DNA from: Aequorivita sp. H23M31
Lineage (GTDB): Bacteria; Bacteroidota; Bacteroidia; Flavobacteriales; Flavobacteriaceae
Reading direction: 5' to 3'
Assembly (NCBI RefSeq): GCF_004022485.1
Contig: NZ_CP034951.1
Span: 62,001 to 126,000 of the forward strand
DNA: 64,000 nt
The position numbers were made by a program, and so were the translations under genes. Below, one piece after another: positions 24,544 to 33,259 of the stretch (position 1 is its first letter; every line of letters starts with the position of its first letter). The notes under the pieces were generated by a model. That model was given only the letters and a program-made list of their open reading frames with translations, was not told the DNA's origin and ran no database searches.

Positions 24544-25733
24544 TAATCCTTATATTTTTGAAGTGCTAGTTTTAATATTTCTACTGCTCTTAAAAGGCTC
24601 TCCTTTTTCAAAACATAAGCAATCCGCACTTGATTTGTGCCAACCCCTGGAGTGGAATAGAAACCTGCCGCTGGTGCTACCATTACGGTTTCACCATTGT
24701 CATCAAAATCTTCCAATAACCATTGGGCAAATCTATCGCTATCCTTTACAGGAAGTTCAACTATGCAGTAAAACGCTCCTTTTGGTTCCCCAACCTTAAC
24801 GCCTGGAATTTCTTTTAAAGCATCAACTAAAGTGTTTCTTCTATCCTGATATTCGGTAATCACCTCATCAAAATAGCTCTGTGGTGTTTCCAAGGCTGCT
24901 TCACTTGCAATTTGTGCAAAGGTTGGAGGGCTTAAACGAGCCTGGGCAAATTTTAAAGCAGTGGAGATTACTTCTTTATTTTTAGAGACCAAACAACCAA
25001 TCCGGGCGCCGCACATACTATATCTCTTGGAAACGGAATCGATTATAATCCCATTTTCAGCCATGCTTTCTTCTTCTAGGATAGAATAATGCTTTGAACC
25101 ATCGTATGTAAACTCACGATAAACTTCATCCGAAACCAAAAATAAATCGTGTTTCTTGACGATTTTTGCCAGCGTCTGAATTTCTTCCTTGGAATAAAGA
25201 TATCCAGTTGGATTTCCTGGATTGCATATCAGAATTGCCTTAGTTTTGGGAGTGATAAGTTTTTCAAATTCCGAAATAGGAGGGAGGGCAAAATTGTCCT
25301 CAATTTTTGAAATAACGGGAACAATCTTAACTCCAGAAGCTGTAGCAAAACCGTTGTAATTGGCATAAAACGGTTCCGGAATTATTATTTCGTCTCCTGT
25401 ATCGGCTATACTTCCCATAGCAAAAAGAAGAGCCTCGCTGCCGCCGGTGGTAACAATTATGTCATTTGCTTCAACCGGAATATTATTCTTTTGATAATAT
25501 TTAGCTATTTTTTCCCGGTATTCCAAAGAACCTTCCGAACGGGTATAGGCAAGGATTTCCAAATTGTGGTTTGCCACCGCTTCCATCGCAATCTCTGGCG
25601 ATTTGATATCGGGCTGACCTATGTTCAAGTGATAAATAGTTTTGTTCGCTTTGATAGCTTTTTCGGCGTAAGGAACCAATTTCCGGATTGGAGATTCCGG
25701 CATATCTTTTCCTTTTATGGATACTGAAGGCAT
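24543..25733 (-). CDS. PLP-dependent class I/II aminotransferase (aspartate aminotransferase-like)
   Basis: A 396-residue fold-type I aminotransferase. It shows YHLNIGQPDIKSPE, ILAYTRSEGSLEYREKI, TTGGSEALLFAMG, ICNPGNPTGYLYS, the VSDEVYREFTY region, and the PLP lysine in DSVSKRYSMCGARIG. The C-terminal Arg for carboxylate binding is in NQVRIAY. The family includes aspartate and aromatic aminotransferases; the specific amino donor is not certain. It overlaps murB by 1 bp downstream. Confidence 0.9.
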   Translation of the reverse strand: MPSVSIKGKDMPESPIRKLVPYAEKAIKANKTIYHLNIGQPDIKSPEIAMEAVANHNLEILAYTRSEGSLEYREKIAKYYQKNNIPVEANDIIVTTGGSEALLFAMGSIADTGDEIIIPEPFYANYNGFATASGVKIVPVISKIEDNFALPPISEFEKLITPKTKAILICNPGNPTGYLYSKEEIQTLAKIVKKHDLFLVSDEVYREFTYDGSKHYSILEEESMAENGIIIDSVSKRYSMCGARIGCLVSKNKEVISTALKFAQARLSPPTFAQIASEAALETPQSYFDEVITEYQDRRNTLVDALKEIPGVKVGEPKGAFYCIVELPVKDSDRFAQWLLEDFDDNGETVMVAPAAGFYSTPGVGTNQVRIAYVLKKESLLRAVEILKLALQKYKD

Positions 25734-26054
25734 AATGTAAAATTTTGTCGCAAAGTTGCAAAATATATTGGAGATTACGCTGTTTTGAAGATGCCAAGAT
25801 TTTCAGTTTTTTATCACTGTTATCTGATTCCTATTTTTTAAAATTTCAATTAAATTTTCCCTTTGTGACCAGTCTAACTTTTTTATGACCTCTCCATCTT
25901 ATAAAGAATATGTTGAAGTTTTTTATTGAAAAAAAACCATTTTCTCTTTAAGTTTTTCTAGCCTAAAGAAAGGAGGGTTTTTTCTGCTAACGGATATAAT
26001 ACCATAGTCGTAGGCGACTAATTTTTACATAACTTCATTATTCAAAAAGAGTTC
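25734..26054. other. 321-bp divergent intergenic region
   Basis: Separates the aminotransferase (-) and aspartyl protease (+) genes. It is AT-rich with no ORF I accept. It contains a palindrome TAGTCG-TAGG-CGACTA (26005-26020) that abuts a one-mismatch -7 box TAATTTTT (26019-26026) 28 bases before the protease ATG. This suggests an operator, but that is inference. Confidence 0.5.
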
Positions 26055-27296
26055 ATGTTTAAGGGTAGCATAATTTGTATTTTATTTCTATGGTTAACCT
26101 TTCCCGTATTTGGGCAAGCAGGCTTTCATTTGAAGGATAATAAAAAAAGAAGTCGGATTCCCTTTGAACTGGTAAACAACCTCCCCATCATAAAAGTGAA
26201 TATCAACGGTTCGTATTTTTCGTTTATTCTTGATACGGGAGTTAAGTCGACCATACTTTTTAGTACCGAAAATGTAGATAGTTTTCAAAAACGACCCACG
26301 GTGCCCGTTAGAATGTTAGGTCTTGGGCCAAATGGTTATTTGTATGCTACGAAAAGCAAGAACAATATAATTAAAGTTGGAAACGCCGTCGATAATAATC
26401 ACGAGGTATACTTTATTTTTGACAGCTCGCTCAATTTTTCGCCCAGAATGGGAATCCCTATAAACGGCATTCTTGGTAATGATTTTTTTCGAAACTTTGT
26501 TGTTAAAATAAATTATTCCTCCAGGTCTATCGTCATCTACGACCCTAAAAGGTACTCCCGGAATAAATGTAACAAATGTGAAGATTTACCCTTGCGTTTT
26601 ATAAATGGGAAGCCATATATTGATATAAAAATCGGTGAAAGAAGTGTTACGTTATTGGTAGATTCAGGTAATAGTGACGTATTGTGGTTGTTTGATGAAA
26701 ATGATTTTGTGAAAGAGGACCCTAAAAATTATTTTTACGACTTTCTCGGATTGGGATTGGGTGGGGATATATATGGAAATAGAGCTCGGGTGCCAGTATT
26801 GTCGTTTGGTGATTTTCAACTTGAACAAGTCTTAACTTCTTTCCCAGATGAGGATGCAATCGCTAAAGCTCGCTTGGTTGAAAATCGCGATGGAAGCGTA
26901 GGAGGGGGATTTTTGAGCCGTTTTGATATAACTTTTAACTATCCCCAAGCCATAATGCAATTAAAAAAAAACACACGTTTCGATGAACCGTTTAATTATA
27001 ATATGAGTGGTATAACCTTGGAACAATCGGGTACGGATTGGCTCATCGACAAACTTCAGTTTTCTCTAGTACCGAGGTATGTTGTAGTGAATGTGAGGGA
27101 TGGTTCTCCGGCCCAGATTGCGGGAGTGCAAAAGGGAGATATAGTCCTGTCAATAAATGGTAAACCCAATTATACCTACAAGTTATACGATTTGATTAAT
27201 TTGTTTTCCACGCAAGAAGGAAGAAAAATAATTCTGAATGTAAAAAGAGGTATGCATTTTAAAACCATTCGATTCAGTCTTAAGAGAGTATTTTGA
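26055..27296 (+). CDS. Retropepsin-like aspartyl protease with C-terminal PDZ domain
   Basis: A 413-residue exported protein. Signal peptide about 1-21 (ending VFGQA). Two aspartyl-protease lobes sit in one chain: lobe 1 with D60-T61-G62 (FILDTGVKS) and lobe 2 with D203-S204-G205 (LLVDSGNSD). Each lobe carries a later glycine-rich turn (INGILGNDFF; VGGGFLSRF). A PDZ domain follows at about 335-405 (SPAQIAGVQKGDIVLSING). Pepsin-like fusions of two active Asp motifs plus PDZ are known in Bacteroidota as aspartyl protease family proteins; substrates are unknown. A Cys pair (KCNKC, 171-175) links the lobes. Confidence 0.88.
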   Translation: MFKGSIICILFLWLTFPVFGQAGFHLKDNKKRSRIPFELVNNLPIIKVNINGSYFSFILDTGVKSTILFSTENVDSFQKRPTVPVRMLGLGPNGYLYATKSKNNIIKVGNAVDNNHEVYFIFDSSLNFSPRMGIPINGILGNDFFRNFVVKINYSSRSIVIYDPKRYSRNKCNKCEDLPLRFINGKPYIDIKIGERSVTLLVDSGNSDVLWLFDENDFVKEDPKNYFYDFLGLGLGGDIYGNRARVPVLSFGDFQLEQVLTSFPDEDAIAKARLVENRDGSVGGGFLSRFDITFNYPQAIMQLKKNTRFDEPFNYNMSGITLEQSGTDWLIDKLQFSLVPRYVVVNVRDGSPAQIAGVQKGDIVLSINGKPNYTYKLYDLINLFSTQEGRKIILNVKRGMHFKTIRFSLKRVF

Positions 27297-27340
27297 TAAA
27301 ACTTGTTTATTAAATGGCTTTCTTCTTTAAAAAAGGCAAT

Positions 27341-27368
27341 AAAAAAAGCCGCAGTTTTAATGCGGCTT
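27341..27368 (-). terminator. Terminator of the second DUF1573 gene
   Basis: AAGCCGCA/TGCGGCTT, an 8-bp stem with a 7-base loop. On the minus strand it is followed by an uninterrupted T-run. Confidence 0.85.
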
Positions 27369-27391
27369 GATAATTTTTTATTCCTGTAAAT

Positions 27392-27787
27392 CTAACTTCT
27401 TTCTAGAACGCTACCGGTATCGTTTTTTACTTCTCCCTTAATTTTTAGGGCAACCATCGGCTCACTGGCATTAGAGGTTACTGTGATTGTTTTTCTAATG
27501 GGGCCGATACGGTTTGTATCATATTTAACCTCTATTGAGCTGCTTGCCCCTGGAGCAATAGGTCCATCTGGTTTTTTTGGAACGGTACAGCCACAACTCG
27601 ATTTCACATCGGTTATAATAAGAGGTGCATCACCCGTATTTGTAAACTCAAATACGCGTACTCCATCACTCCCTTTAAGAATTGTACCATAATCTACAGT
27701 ATCAGTTTTAAAGGTAATTTTTGCCTGTTGTGCTTGAGTGGTAAAACCAATAAAGGCAACAAGTGCAATTAGAGCTAATTTTTTCAT
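27392..27787 (-). CDS. DUF1573 secreted protein
   Basis: A 131-residue exported protein: signal peptide about 1-19 (MKKLALIALVAFIGFTTQAQ), then one DUF1573 domain (DTVDYGTILKGSDGVRVFEF, NTGDAPLIITDVKSSCGCTVP, APGASSSIEVKYDTNRIGP). Unlike the copy at 6573-7043 it has no lipobox, so it should be periplasmic or released. The SSCGCTVP motif is shared by both. It is a single gene with its own terminator. The function of the family is unknown. Confidence 0.88.
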   Translation of the reverse strand: MKKLALIALVAFIGFTTQAQQAKITFKTDTVDYGTILKGSDGVRVFEFTNTGDAPLIITDVKSSCGCTVPKKPDGPIAPGASSSIEVKYDTNRIGPIRKTITVTSNASEPMVALKIKGEVKNDTGSVLERS

Positions 27788-27878
27788 GATTCTTTTGTTT
27801 TTAATCTGTGCTAAAGTATAGAACTTTTAAATAACCTGCAAAATATCTTATACTCTTTTATAATCATACAGATATATT

Positions 27879-27886
27879 TACTTTTG
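27879..27886 (+). promoter_or_regulatory. -7 box TACTTTTG of valS
   Basis: Exact TAnnTTTG, 30 bases before the ATG at 27917. It overlaps an upstream in-frame start (27884), which argues for 27917. Confidence 0.6.
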
Positions 27887-27916
27887 CCACTTACTGTTCA
27901 AAAATCAGACCAAAGT

Positions 27917-30556
27917 ATGGCTTTAGATGCGAAATACAATGTAAAACAGATTGAAAATAAGTGGTATGACTACTGGATGAAGAATCGTTATTTCCATTCT
28001 GAAGTAGATGAAAGAACGCCTTATACTATTGTCATTCCTCCTCCAAACGTTACGGGCGTACTGCATATGGGCCATATGCTCAATAATACACTTCAGGATG
28101 TTTTGATCCGACGGGCCAGGCTACAAGGTTATAATGCCTGTTGGGTTCCGGGAACGGACCATGCCTCTATCGCCACGGAAGCCAAGGTGGTAGCAAAGCT
28201 TAAAGCAGCTGGCATTGATAAATCCTCACTTTCGAGAGATGAATTTTTAGATCACGCGTGGGATTGGACACATAAGCACGGAGGAATCATTCTTGAGCAA
28301 CTCAAAAAACTTGGTGCTTCTTGTGATTGGGATCGTACCAAATTTACAATGGACGAAGAAATGTCTGCTTCTGTAATCAAAGTTTTCGTTGATCTTTATA
28401 GAAAAGGCAAAATTTACCGTGGTTATAGAATGGTCAATTGGGACCCTGAAGCGCAGACTACTCTTTCGGATGAAGAAGTAATTTATGAAGAAAAACAAGG
28501 TAATCTCTATTACTTAAATTATAAAGTGAAAGGTAGCGATGAGGTCTTGACCATTGCAACCACACGTCCTGAAACCATTTTGGGTGATACGGCAATTTGT
28601 ATCAATCCCAATGATGAACGGTTTGCACATCTTCGGGGGAAAAAGGCGATTGTGCCCATTTGTGAAAGGGTAATCCCCATTATCCAGGATGAATACGTGG
28701 ATGTTGAATTTGGTACAGGCTGTTTAAAAGTTACACCCGCACACGATGAAAACGACAAAGCACTTGGCGAAAAACACAATCTTGAAATTGTAGATATCCT
28801 TAATGATAACGGAACACTCAATAGTTTTGGTCTTCATTATGAAGGAAAGGATCGTTTCTTGGTGCGAAAAGAGATCGTAAAAGAGTTGGAAGACCTTGGA
28901 ATAGTTTCCAAAATTGAAAGCCATTTACATAAAGTAGGAACCAGCGAACGCACCGGAGCGGTTATTGAGCCGAAACTGAGCGACCAATGGTTCCTTAAGA
29001 TGAGGGATCTTGCCAAGCCGGCGTTGGATGCCGTATTGGATAAAGAGGTGAATCTGGTTCCTGAAAAATTTGTGAATACCTATCGACATTGGATGGAAAA
29101 TGTTCGCGACTGGAACATTTCGCGTCAACTTTGGTGGGGCCATCAAATCCCGGCATATTTTTATGGAGATGGTAAGGAGGACTTTGTGGTTGCGGAAACC
29201 ATAGAAGAAGCTGTGATTCTGGCCAATAAAAATCGTGAGCCTGAAGGCAAAGAACCATTAACTGCATCCGATTTAACACAAGATCCCGATGCTCTTGATA
29301 CTTGGTTTTCTTCCTGGTTATGGCCCATTAGTGTATTTAATGGAATCCTTGAACCGGACAATAAAGAAATAAATTATTATTATCCCACTAATGACCTCGT
29401 TACAGCTCCCGAAATCCTTTTCTTTTGGGTAGCTCGAATGATTATTGCGGGTTATGAGTATCGTGGTCAAAAACCCTTTAACAATGTTTATCTTACTGGA
29501 ATCGTTCGCGATAAGCAACGAAGAAAGATGAGCAAATCCCTCGGCAATTCCCCAGATCCAATCGAATTAATGGATATTTATGGAGCGGATGGTGTACGTG
29601 TTGGGATGCTCCTAAGTTCCCCGGCCGGCAATGATTTGATGTTTGATGAGGATCTTTGTAAACAAGGAAGTGGTTTTGTAAATAAAATTTGGAATGCCTA
29701 TCGGTTAATCGATGGTTGGGAAGTATCCATAGAAAAAAACCAATCGGAAAGTGAGGCAACTGCCATAAAATGGTATAAAAATAAATTTCAGAAGACCCTT
29801 GCCGAGATCGAAGATCATTATGGAAAGTACCGAATAAGTGACGCTTTAATGGCAACCTATAAATTAATTTGGGATGATTTCTGCTCGTGGTTTTTGGAAA
29901 TGGTGAAACCTGCCTTTGGCGAACCTATGTCCGAAACAACATATCTGGAAGTAATCTCTATTTTGGAAGACAATCTGAAAATCCTCCATCCCTTCATTCC
30001 TTTCATTTCTGAAGAAATTTGGCAGCACATTACCCAGCGGGATGTTTCGGAAGCGCTTATAGTCTCTAAATGGCCTTCACCGATTTCTTATGATACTGAA
30101 ATAATAAAGAATTTTGAATTTGCTTCGGAAGTTATCTCTAACATCCGTACCATCCGGAAGGAAAAGAATATTTCATTCAAGGATACTATTCAACTTTCCG
30201 TAATTAACAAGGAGGGAAGTTCCAAGGAATTTGACGCTCTTATATCTAAATTGGGCAATATTTCACACTTGAACTATATCACTGAAAAACTGGAAGGAGC
30301 TTTGACCTTTCGGGTAAAGAGCAATGAGTATTTTGTACCGATTGCCGGTGCGATAAATGTAGAGGAAGAAATCGCAACCCTTTCCCAAGAGCTGAAATAT
30401 ACCGAAGGATTTTTGAGAAGTGTTCAGGGAAAATTGAAAAACGAACGATTTGTCGCTGGTGCACCTGCACAGGTTGTTGCACTGGAAAAACAAAAAGAGG
30501 CAGATGCTCTGGCCAAGATAGAAACCTTGAAAGCTAGCCTTAATGGCTTAAAATAA
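27917..30556 (+). CDS. valS: Valine--tRNA ligase
   Basis: Class I aminoacyl-tRNA synthetase charging tRNA-Val. The 879-residue protein has HMGH (HIGH motif) at 50-53, [12 protein letters not shown], the editing domain ([36 protein letters not shown]), and [13 protein letters not shown] (KMSKS). The anticodon-binding domain and a C-terminal coiled coil ([31 protein letters not shown] in pieces), which marks ValS against IleS, are present. The start at 27917 ([16 protein letters not shown]) is chosen because the earlier start overlaps the promoter box. Confidence 0.97.
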   Translation: MALDAKYNVKQIENKWYDYWMKNRYFHSEVDERTPYTIVIPPPNVTGVLHMGHMLNNTLQDVLIRRARLQGYNACWVPGTDHASIATEAKVVAKLKAAGIDKSSLSRDEFLDHAWDWTHKHGGIILEQLKKLGASCDWDRTKFTMDEEMSASVIKVFVDLYRKGKIYRGYRMVNWDPEAQTTLSDEEVIYEEKQGNLYYLNYKVKGSDEVLTIATTRPETILGDTAICINPNDERFAHLRGKKAIVPICERVIPIIQDEYVDVEFGTGCLKVTPAHDENDKALGEKHNLEIVDILNDNGTLNSFGLHYEGKDRFLVRKEIVKELEDLGIVSKIESHLHKVGTSERTGAVIEPKLSDQWFLKMRDLAKPALDAVLDKEVNLVPEKFVNTYRHWMENVRDWNISRQLWWGHQIPAYFYGDGKEDFVVAETIEEAVILANKNREPEGKEPLTASDLTQDPDALDTWFSSWLWPISVFNGILEPDNKEINYYYPTNDLVTAPEILFFWVARMIIAGYEYRGQKPFNNVYLTGIVRDKQRRKMSKSLGNSPDPIELMDIYGADGVRVGMLLSSPAGNDLMFDEDLCKQGSGFVNKIWNAYRLIDGWEVSIEKNQSESEATAIKWYKNKFQKTLAEIEDHYGKYRISDALMATYKLIWDDFCSWFLEMVKPAFGEPMSETTYLEVISILEDNLKILHPFIPFISEEIWQHITQRDVSEALIVSKWPSPISYDTEIIKNFEFASEVISNIRTIRKEKNISFKDTIQLSVINKEGSSKEFDALISKLGNISHLNYITEKLEGALTFRVKSNEYFVPIAGAINVEEEIATLSQELKYTEGFLRSVQGKLKNERFVAGAPAQVVALEKQKEADALAKIETLKASLNGLK

Positions 30557-30799
30557 GTTTGCGAAACTAGATGTAAAATTCCCGTCAGGCCATTAAAAGA
30601 TTTGAATGGTAAAGCCTGATGTGCATTTTTAATTGCGGAAAATTGATAAAGGATTGTTTAGTTTCAGGGACGTTTTTTGGGTTAACGTGATTATAGATTG
30701 TATCAGGAATCTAAAAAAATATAACCTATTTAAGCAAAGCGAACCTCTCTTTTAAGAATAGAGGATTAATAAAAGGAAAACCGATTTTAAAGAAGTAAA

Positions 30800-31066
30800 T
30801 TATTTTCGGTATAAAAAATAATGGTTAACTGCATCTACATAAAGCTGTTTAGCTTCTTCTGAAGTTAATCCTTGCGTTTGAAAGAGGGCATTTGTCTTAA
30901 ATGCATTAATCAATGGTTTATTGCTTCCGGGAGAAACCTGATTGCCAGTGGCTCTTTTATAATAAGCATATAACCGCAATAAGAAATCTGCTGGGAAGGG
31001 TTCTTTATGCTGATTTATACTTTCAACCGCTTGTTTGAATACAATATCCAGTTCTTCAGGGCTCAT
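30800..31066 (-). CDS. Acyl-CoA-binding protein
   Basis: An 88-residue four-helix ACBP that binds long-chain acyl-CoA in the cytoplasm. Family signature: LDIVFKQAVE, DFLLRLYAYYKRATGN (the YxxYKQAT-like motif), NPWMDAxW region altered to NKPLINAFKTNALF, and the C-terminal AKQLYVDAVNHY. The usual KWDAW tryptophan is absent. Its start overlaps the psd stop by 1 bp (TAATG), so it is coupled to phospholipid synthesis genes. ACBP is uncommon in bacteria but regular in Bacteroidota. Confidence 0.88.
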   Translation of the reverse strand: MSPEELDIVFKQAVESINQHKEPFPADFLLRLYAYYKRATGNQVSPGSNKPLINAFKTNALFQTQGLTSEEAKQLYVDAVNHYFLYRK

Positions 31067-31716
31067 TATTTTCTTGCTATAATTGTAATTCCGCCTTTTA
31101 CTTTCTGGTTCAGGGTAACATTAATTTGGGTGCCAATTGGCAGAAAAACATCTACGCGGGAACCAAATTTTATAAAACCACTATCTGCGGTCTGCACCAC
31201 CTCATCTCCGACCTCGGCATAATTTACGATGCGTTTTGCCAGCGCTCCTGCAATCTGCCTATAAAGCACATCGCCAAACACTTCATTATTAACTACCACT
31301 GTAGTGCGTTCGTTTTCTTCGGAAGATTTTGGATGCCAAGCTACCAGATATTTCCCGGGATGATACTTGCTATAAACAATTTTTCCTCCAACGGGATAAC
31401 GGGTTATATGAACATTTATTGGGGACATAAAGACAGACACTTGCAGTCTTTTGTCCTGAAAATATTCTTTTTCAAAAACTTCTTCTATTACAACAACCTT
31501 TCCATCAACAGGAGAAAGTACCTCTTCGGAATGGAGATCGAAGAAACGTTTTGGATTTCTGAAAAATTGCAGAACCAAGAGAAGAAGAATTATAAGTGTA
31601 ATTATAATTCCACCTCTAAAAGTGGGATCCTCTACAAAAATATTAGCCAAAACACTAAGGATAATGACTATCAGTAGGGCACCTGTAATTATCTTAAAAC
31701 CTTCTTTATGAAACAT
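31066..31716 (-). CDS. psd: Phosphatidylserine decarboxylase (proenzyme)
   Basis: Pyruvoyl enzyme forming phosphatidylethanolamine from phosphatidylserine. The 216-residue short (PSD-B/archaeal-type) form has two N-terminal membrane helices (about 7-50). The catalytic region has LSPVDGKVVVIEE, FMSPINVHITRYPVGG, and the self-cleavage site FIKFGSRVD, where the Ser after Gly becomes the pyruvoyl group. It overlaps cdsA by 11 bp upstream and ACBP by 1 bp downstream, forming a tight lipid operon. Confidence 0.95.
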   Translation of the reverse strand: MFHKEGFKIITGALLIVIILSVLANIFVEDPTFRGGIIITLIILLLLVLQFFRNPKRFFDLHSEEVLSPVDGKVVVIEEVFEKEYFQDKRLQVSVFMSPINVHITRYPVGGKIVYSKYHPGKYLVAWHPKSSEENERTTVVVNNEVFGDVLYRQIAGALAKRIVNYAEVGDEVVQTADSGFIKFGSRVDVFLPIGTQINVTLNQKVKGGITIIARK

Positions 31717-32539
31717 AATCGACTATTAATAAAAAAGCATATACAAAAGGACTGGCATAAAGGATACTATCCAACCTGTCATACATTCCGCCATGTCCCG
31801 GCATAATGATTCCACTGTCTTTTACTCCGGCCTGCCGTTTAAACTTTGATTGGATTAAATCGCCTATAGTGCCGAAAATTGACACAATGATAGCCAGACA
31901 AATCCAAACCCATAAATTATATCTCTCAATATCATTTGGGCTGTAGATTTGGGTAATTTTAAAAATAACGAATCCTGCCACAAGAGCACCCGCCACACCG
32001 CCTAAAAATCCTTCTACCGTTTTTTTCGGAGAGATGCGCTCTAAGAGTTTATGCTTTCCGAAATTTTTTCCAATCAAAAATGCGAAGGTATCATTTGCCC
32101 ACATTAAAACAAATACTGCCACGATAAGATGTGGAATAAATTTACCATCTACATCCATTACGGGAATGAGTGTAAGAAAAACAAAACCGCTGATGATATA
32201 GAATACTACGGTAATATATTTTTTGTTTTCGAACATTGGGATTTTGCTTGTTCGAAGTACATCTATAAAGAGAGATAAATTGACGAAGGCGCTTATAATC
32301 AACAATAAATAAACTCCATTTTCATTAAAAACGCGATAGCTCAAAAAATAAAAGGCTGCAGCAAGGAGGAAATAAGCGAGATAACTGGTAAGATGCACCA
32401 GTTTTAAGAACTCACTCATCGTTATTAGGGCAAGAATAAAGAAAAGTCCCATAAACCATTCCCGGGAAGTGAACATCGCAAAAACGATTATTGAAATGTA
32501 AACTACGCCCGAGATAGTCCTTACGAGAATTTCCTTCAT
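31706..32539 (-). CDS. cdsA: Phosphatidate cytidylyltransferase
   Basis: Integral membrane enzyme making CDP-diacylglycerol from phosphatidate and CTP. The 277-residue protein has about eight hydrophobic segments. The C-terminal signature is complete: ISPKKTVEGFLGG, then KDSGIIMPGHGGMYDRLDSIL. It starts 3 bp after the LUD gene stop and overlaps psd by 11 bp. With psd it supplies the phosphatidylethanolamine route; a phosphatidylserine synthase is expected elsewhere. Confidence 0.96.
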   Translation of the reverse strand: MKEILVRTISGVVYISIIVFAMFTSREWFMGLFFILALITMSEFLKLVHLTSYLAYFLLAAAFYFLSYRVFNENGVYLLLIISAFVNLSLFIDVLRTSKIPMFENKKYITVVFYIISGFVFLTLIPVMDVDGKFIPHLIVAVFVLMWANDTFAFLIGKNFGKHKLLERISPKKTVEGFLGGVAGALVAGFVIFKITQIYSPNDIERYNLWVWICLAIIVSIFGTIGDLIQSKFKRQAGVKDSGIIMPGHGGMYDRLDSILYASPFVYAFLLIVDYVS

Positions 32540-32542
32540 ATT

Positions 32543-33154
32543 TTATAAATCTTCCAAAAGCAACAAATATAAGTTTTTTGTACTGCTTCCCTGAGTCATA
32601 AAATCTTTTTCTTTTTCGGACTCGAAATTTTGGACAGTGGTAATATTGCTCGGAATATGCGGAGAACGTTGGTTATTAATAATTCTTAAACCTTCACTTA
32701 TGTTCTCTACAATTTGACTGGTAGTAGCTAAAACTACCATGTTGTACGGGAGTTCGTTAAGTTTTTTTTCTTTTACCTGGTTAGAGCATAAAAGTATGGC
32801 ACCGGTATTGGCCACCAAAGATTCGCACGTAGTAAGTACGAATTTGGAATCGACCTTATTTACAAAATTGAGGTTAAATCCATCGAATTTTTTTCGAAGG
32901 CGATCTTCCATACAGAATACATCCTGCTCGTACCAATCGTTCTCGATCATTATATTATCGAAAGCCTCCATTGCTTCTTCCCAATTCTCGCAGTATATGA
33001 ATTTCCCTCCATTGTTTTTGAAGAAATGGGTGAATTTTTCATCTACGGGAAGTTTTTGCTCTGGGTAATAACTGCTCCTGTCGGATTTAATACCTTTTTG
33101 GGGATCTTTCTCCGATTTATAATTTGGATTTAAAAGTCTTTTGAATAGACTCAT
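32543..33154 (-). CDS. LUD-domain (LutC/YkgG-like) protein
   Basis: A 203-residue LUD domain protein. Family features include SDRSSYYPEQKL, FIYCENWEEAMEAFDNI, the central DSKFVLTTCESLVANTGAILLCS, and MVVLATTSQIVENI. LUD members include lactate-utilisation LutC, but this Bacteroidota version lies between ftsH and cdsA with no lutA/lutB, so its role is unknown. The start at 33154 (MSLFKRLLN) fits the usual N-terminus; 33181 is an alternative. A TATCTTTG box at 33197-33204 excludes the upstream TTG-type start at 33199. Confidence 0.82.
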   Translation of the reverse strand: MSLFKRLLNPNYKSEKDPQKGIKSDRSSYYPEQKLPVDEKFTHFFKNNGGKFIYCENWEEAMEAFDNIMIENDWYEQDVFCMEDRLRKKFDGFNLNFVNKVDSKFVLTTCESLVANTGAILLCSNQVKEKKLNELPYNMVVLATTSQIVENISEGLRIINNQRSPHIPSNITTVQNFESEKEKDFMTQGSSTKNLYLLLLEDL

Positions 33155-33196
33155 TAATGATTTGATTATTGAGGAGTTCATAAACAAGTTAACGAC

Positions 33197-33204
33197 CAAA
33201 GATA
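33197..33204 (-). promoter_or_regulatory. -7 box TATCTTTG ahead of LUD-cdsA-psd-ACBP
   Basis: Exact TAnnTTTG on the minus strand in the gap between ftsH and the LUD gene. It suggests an internal promoter for the lipid part of the operon. Confidence 0.5.
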
Positions 33205-33259
33205 TAAAATCTTAGTTGAAGCGCGATATTTAAAAAATCTTCCCATCTGTATGGAAATT

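Noticed and set aside
30557..30799. Terminator hairpin after valS (tcaggcc ... gcctga)
   Set aside because: The stem has a 5-base bulge and the nearest T-run is several bases away; too weak to call.
31126..31677. 183-residue plus-strand ORF
   Set aside because: Antisense to psd; low-complexity composition and no domain.
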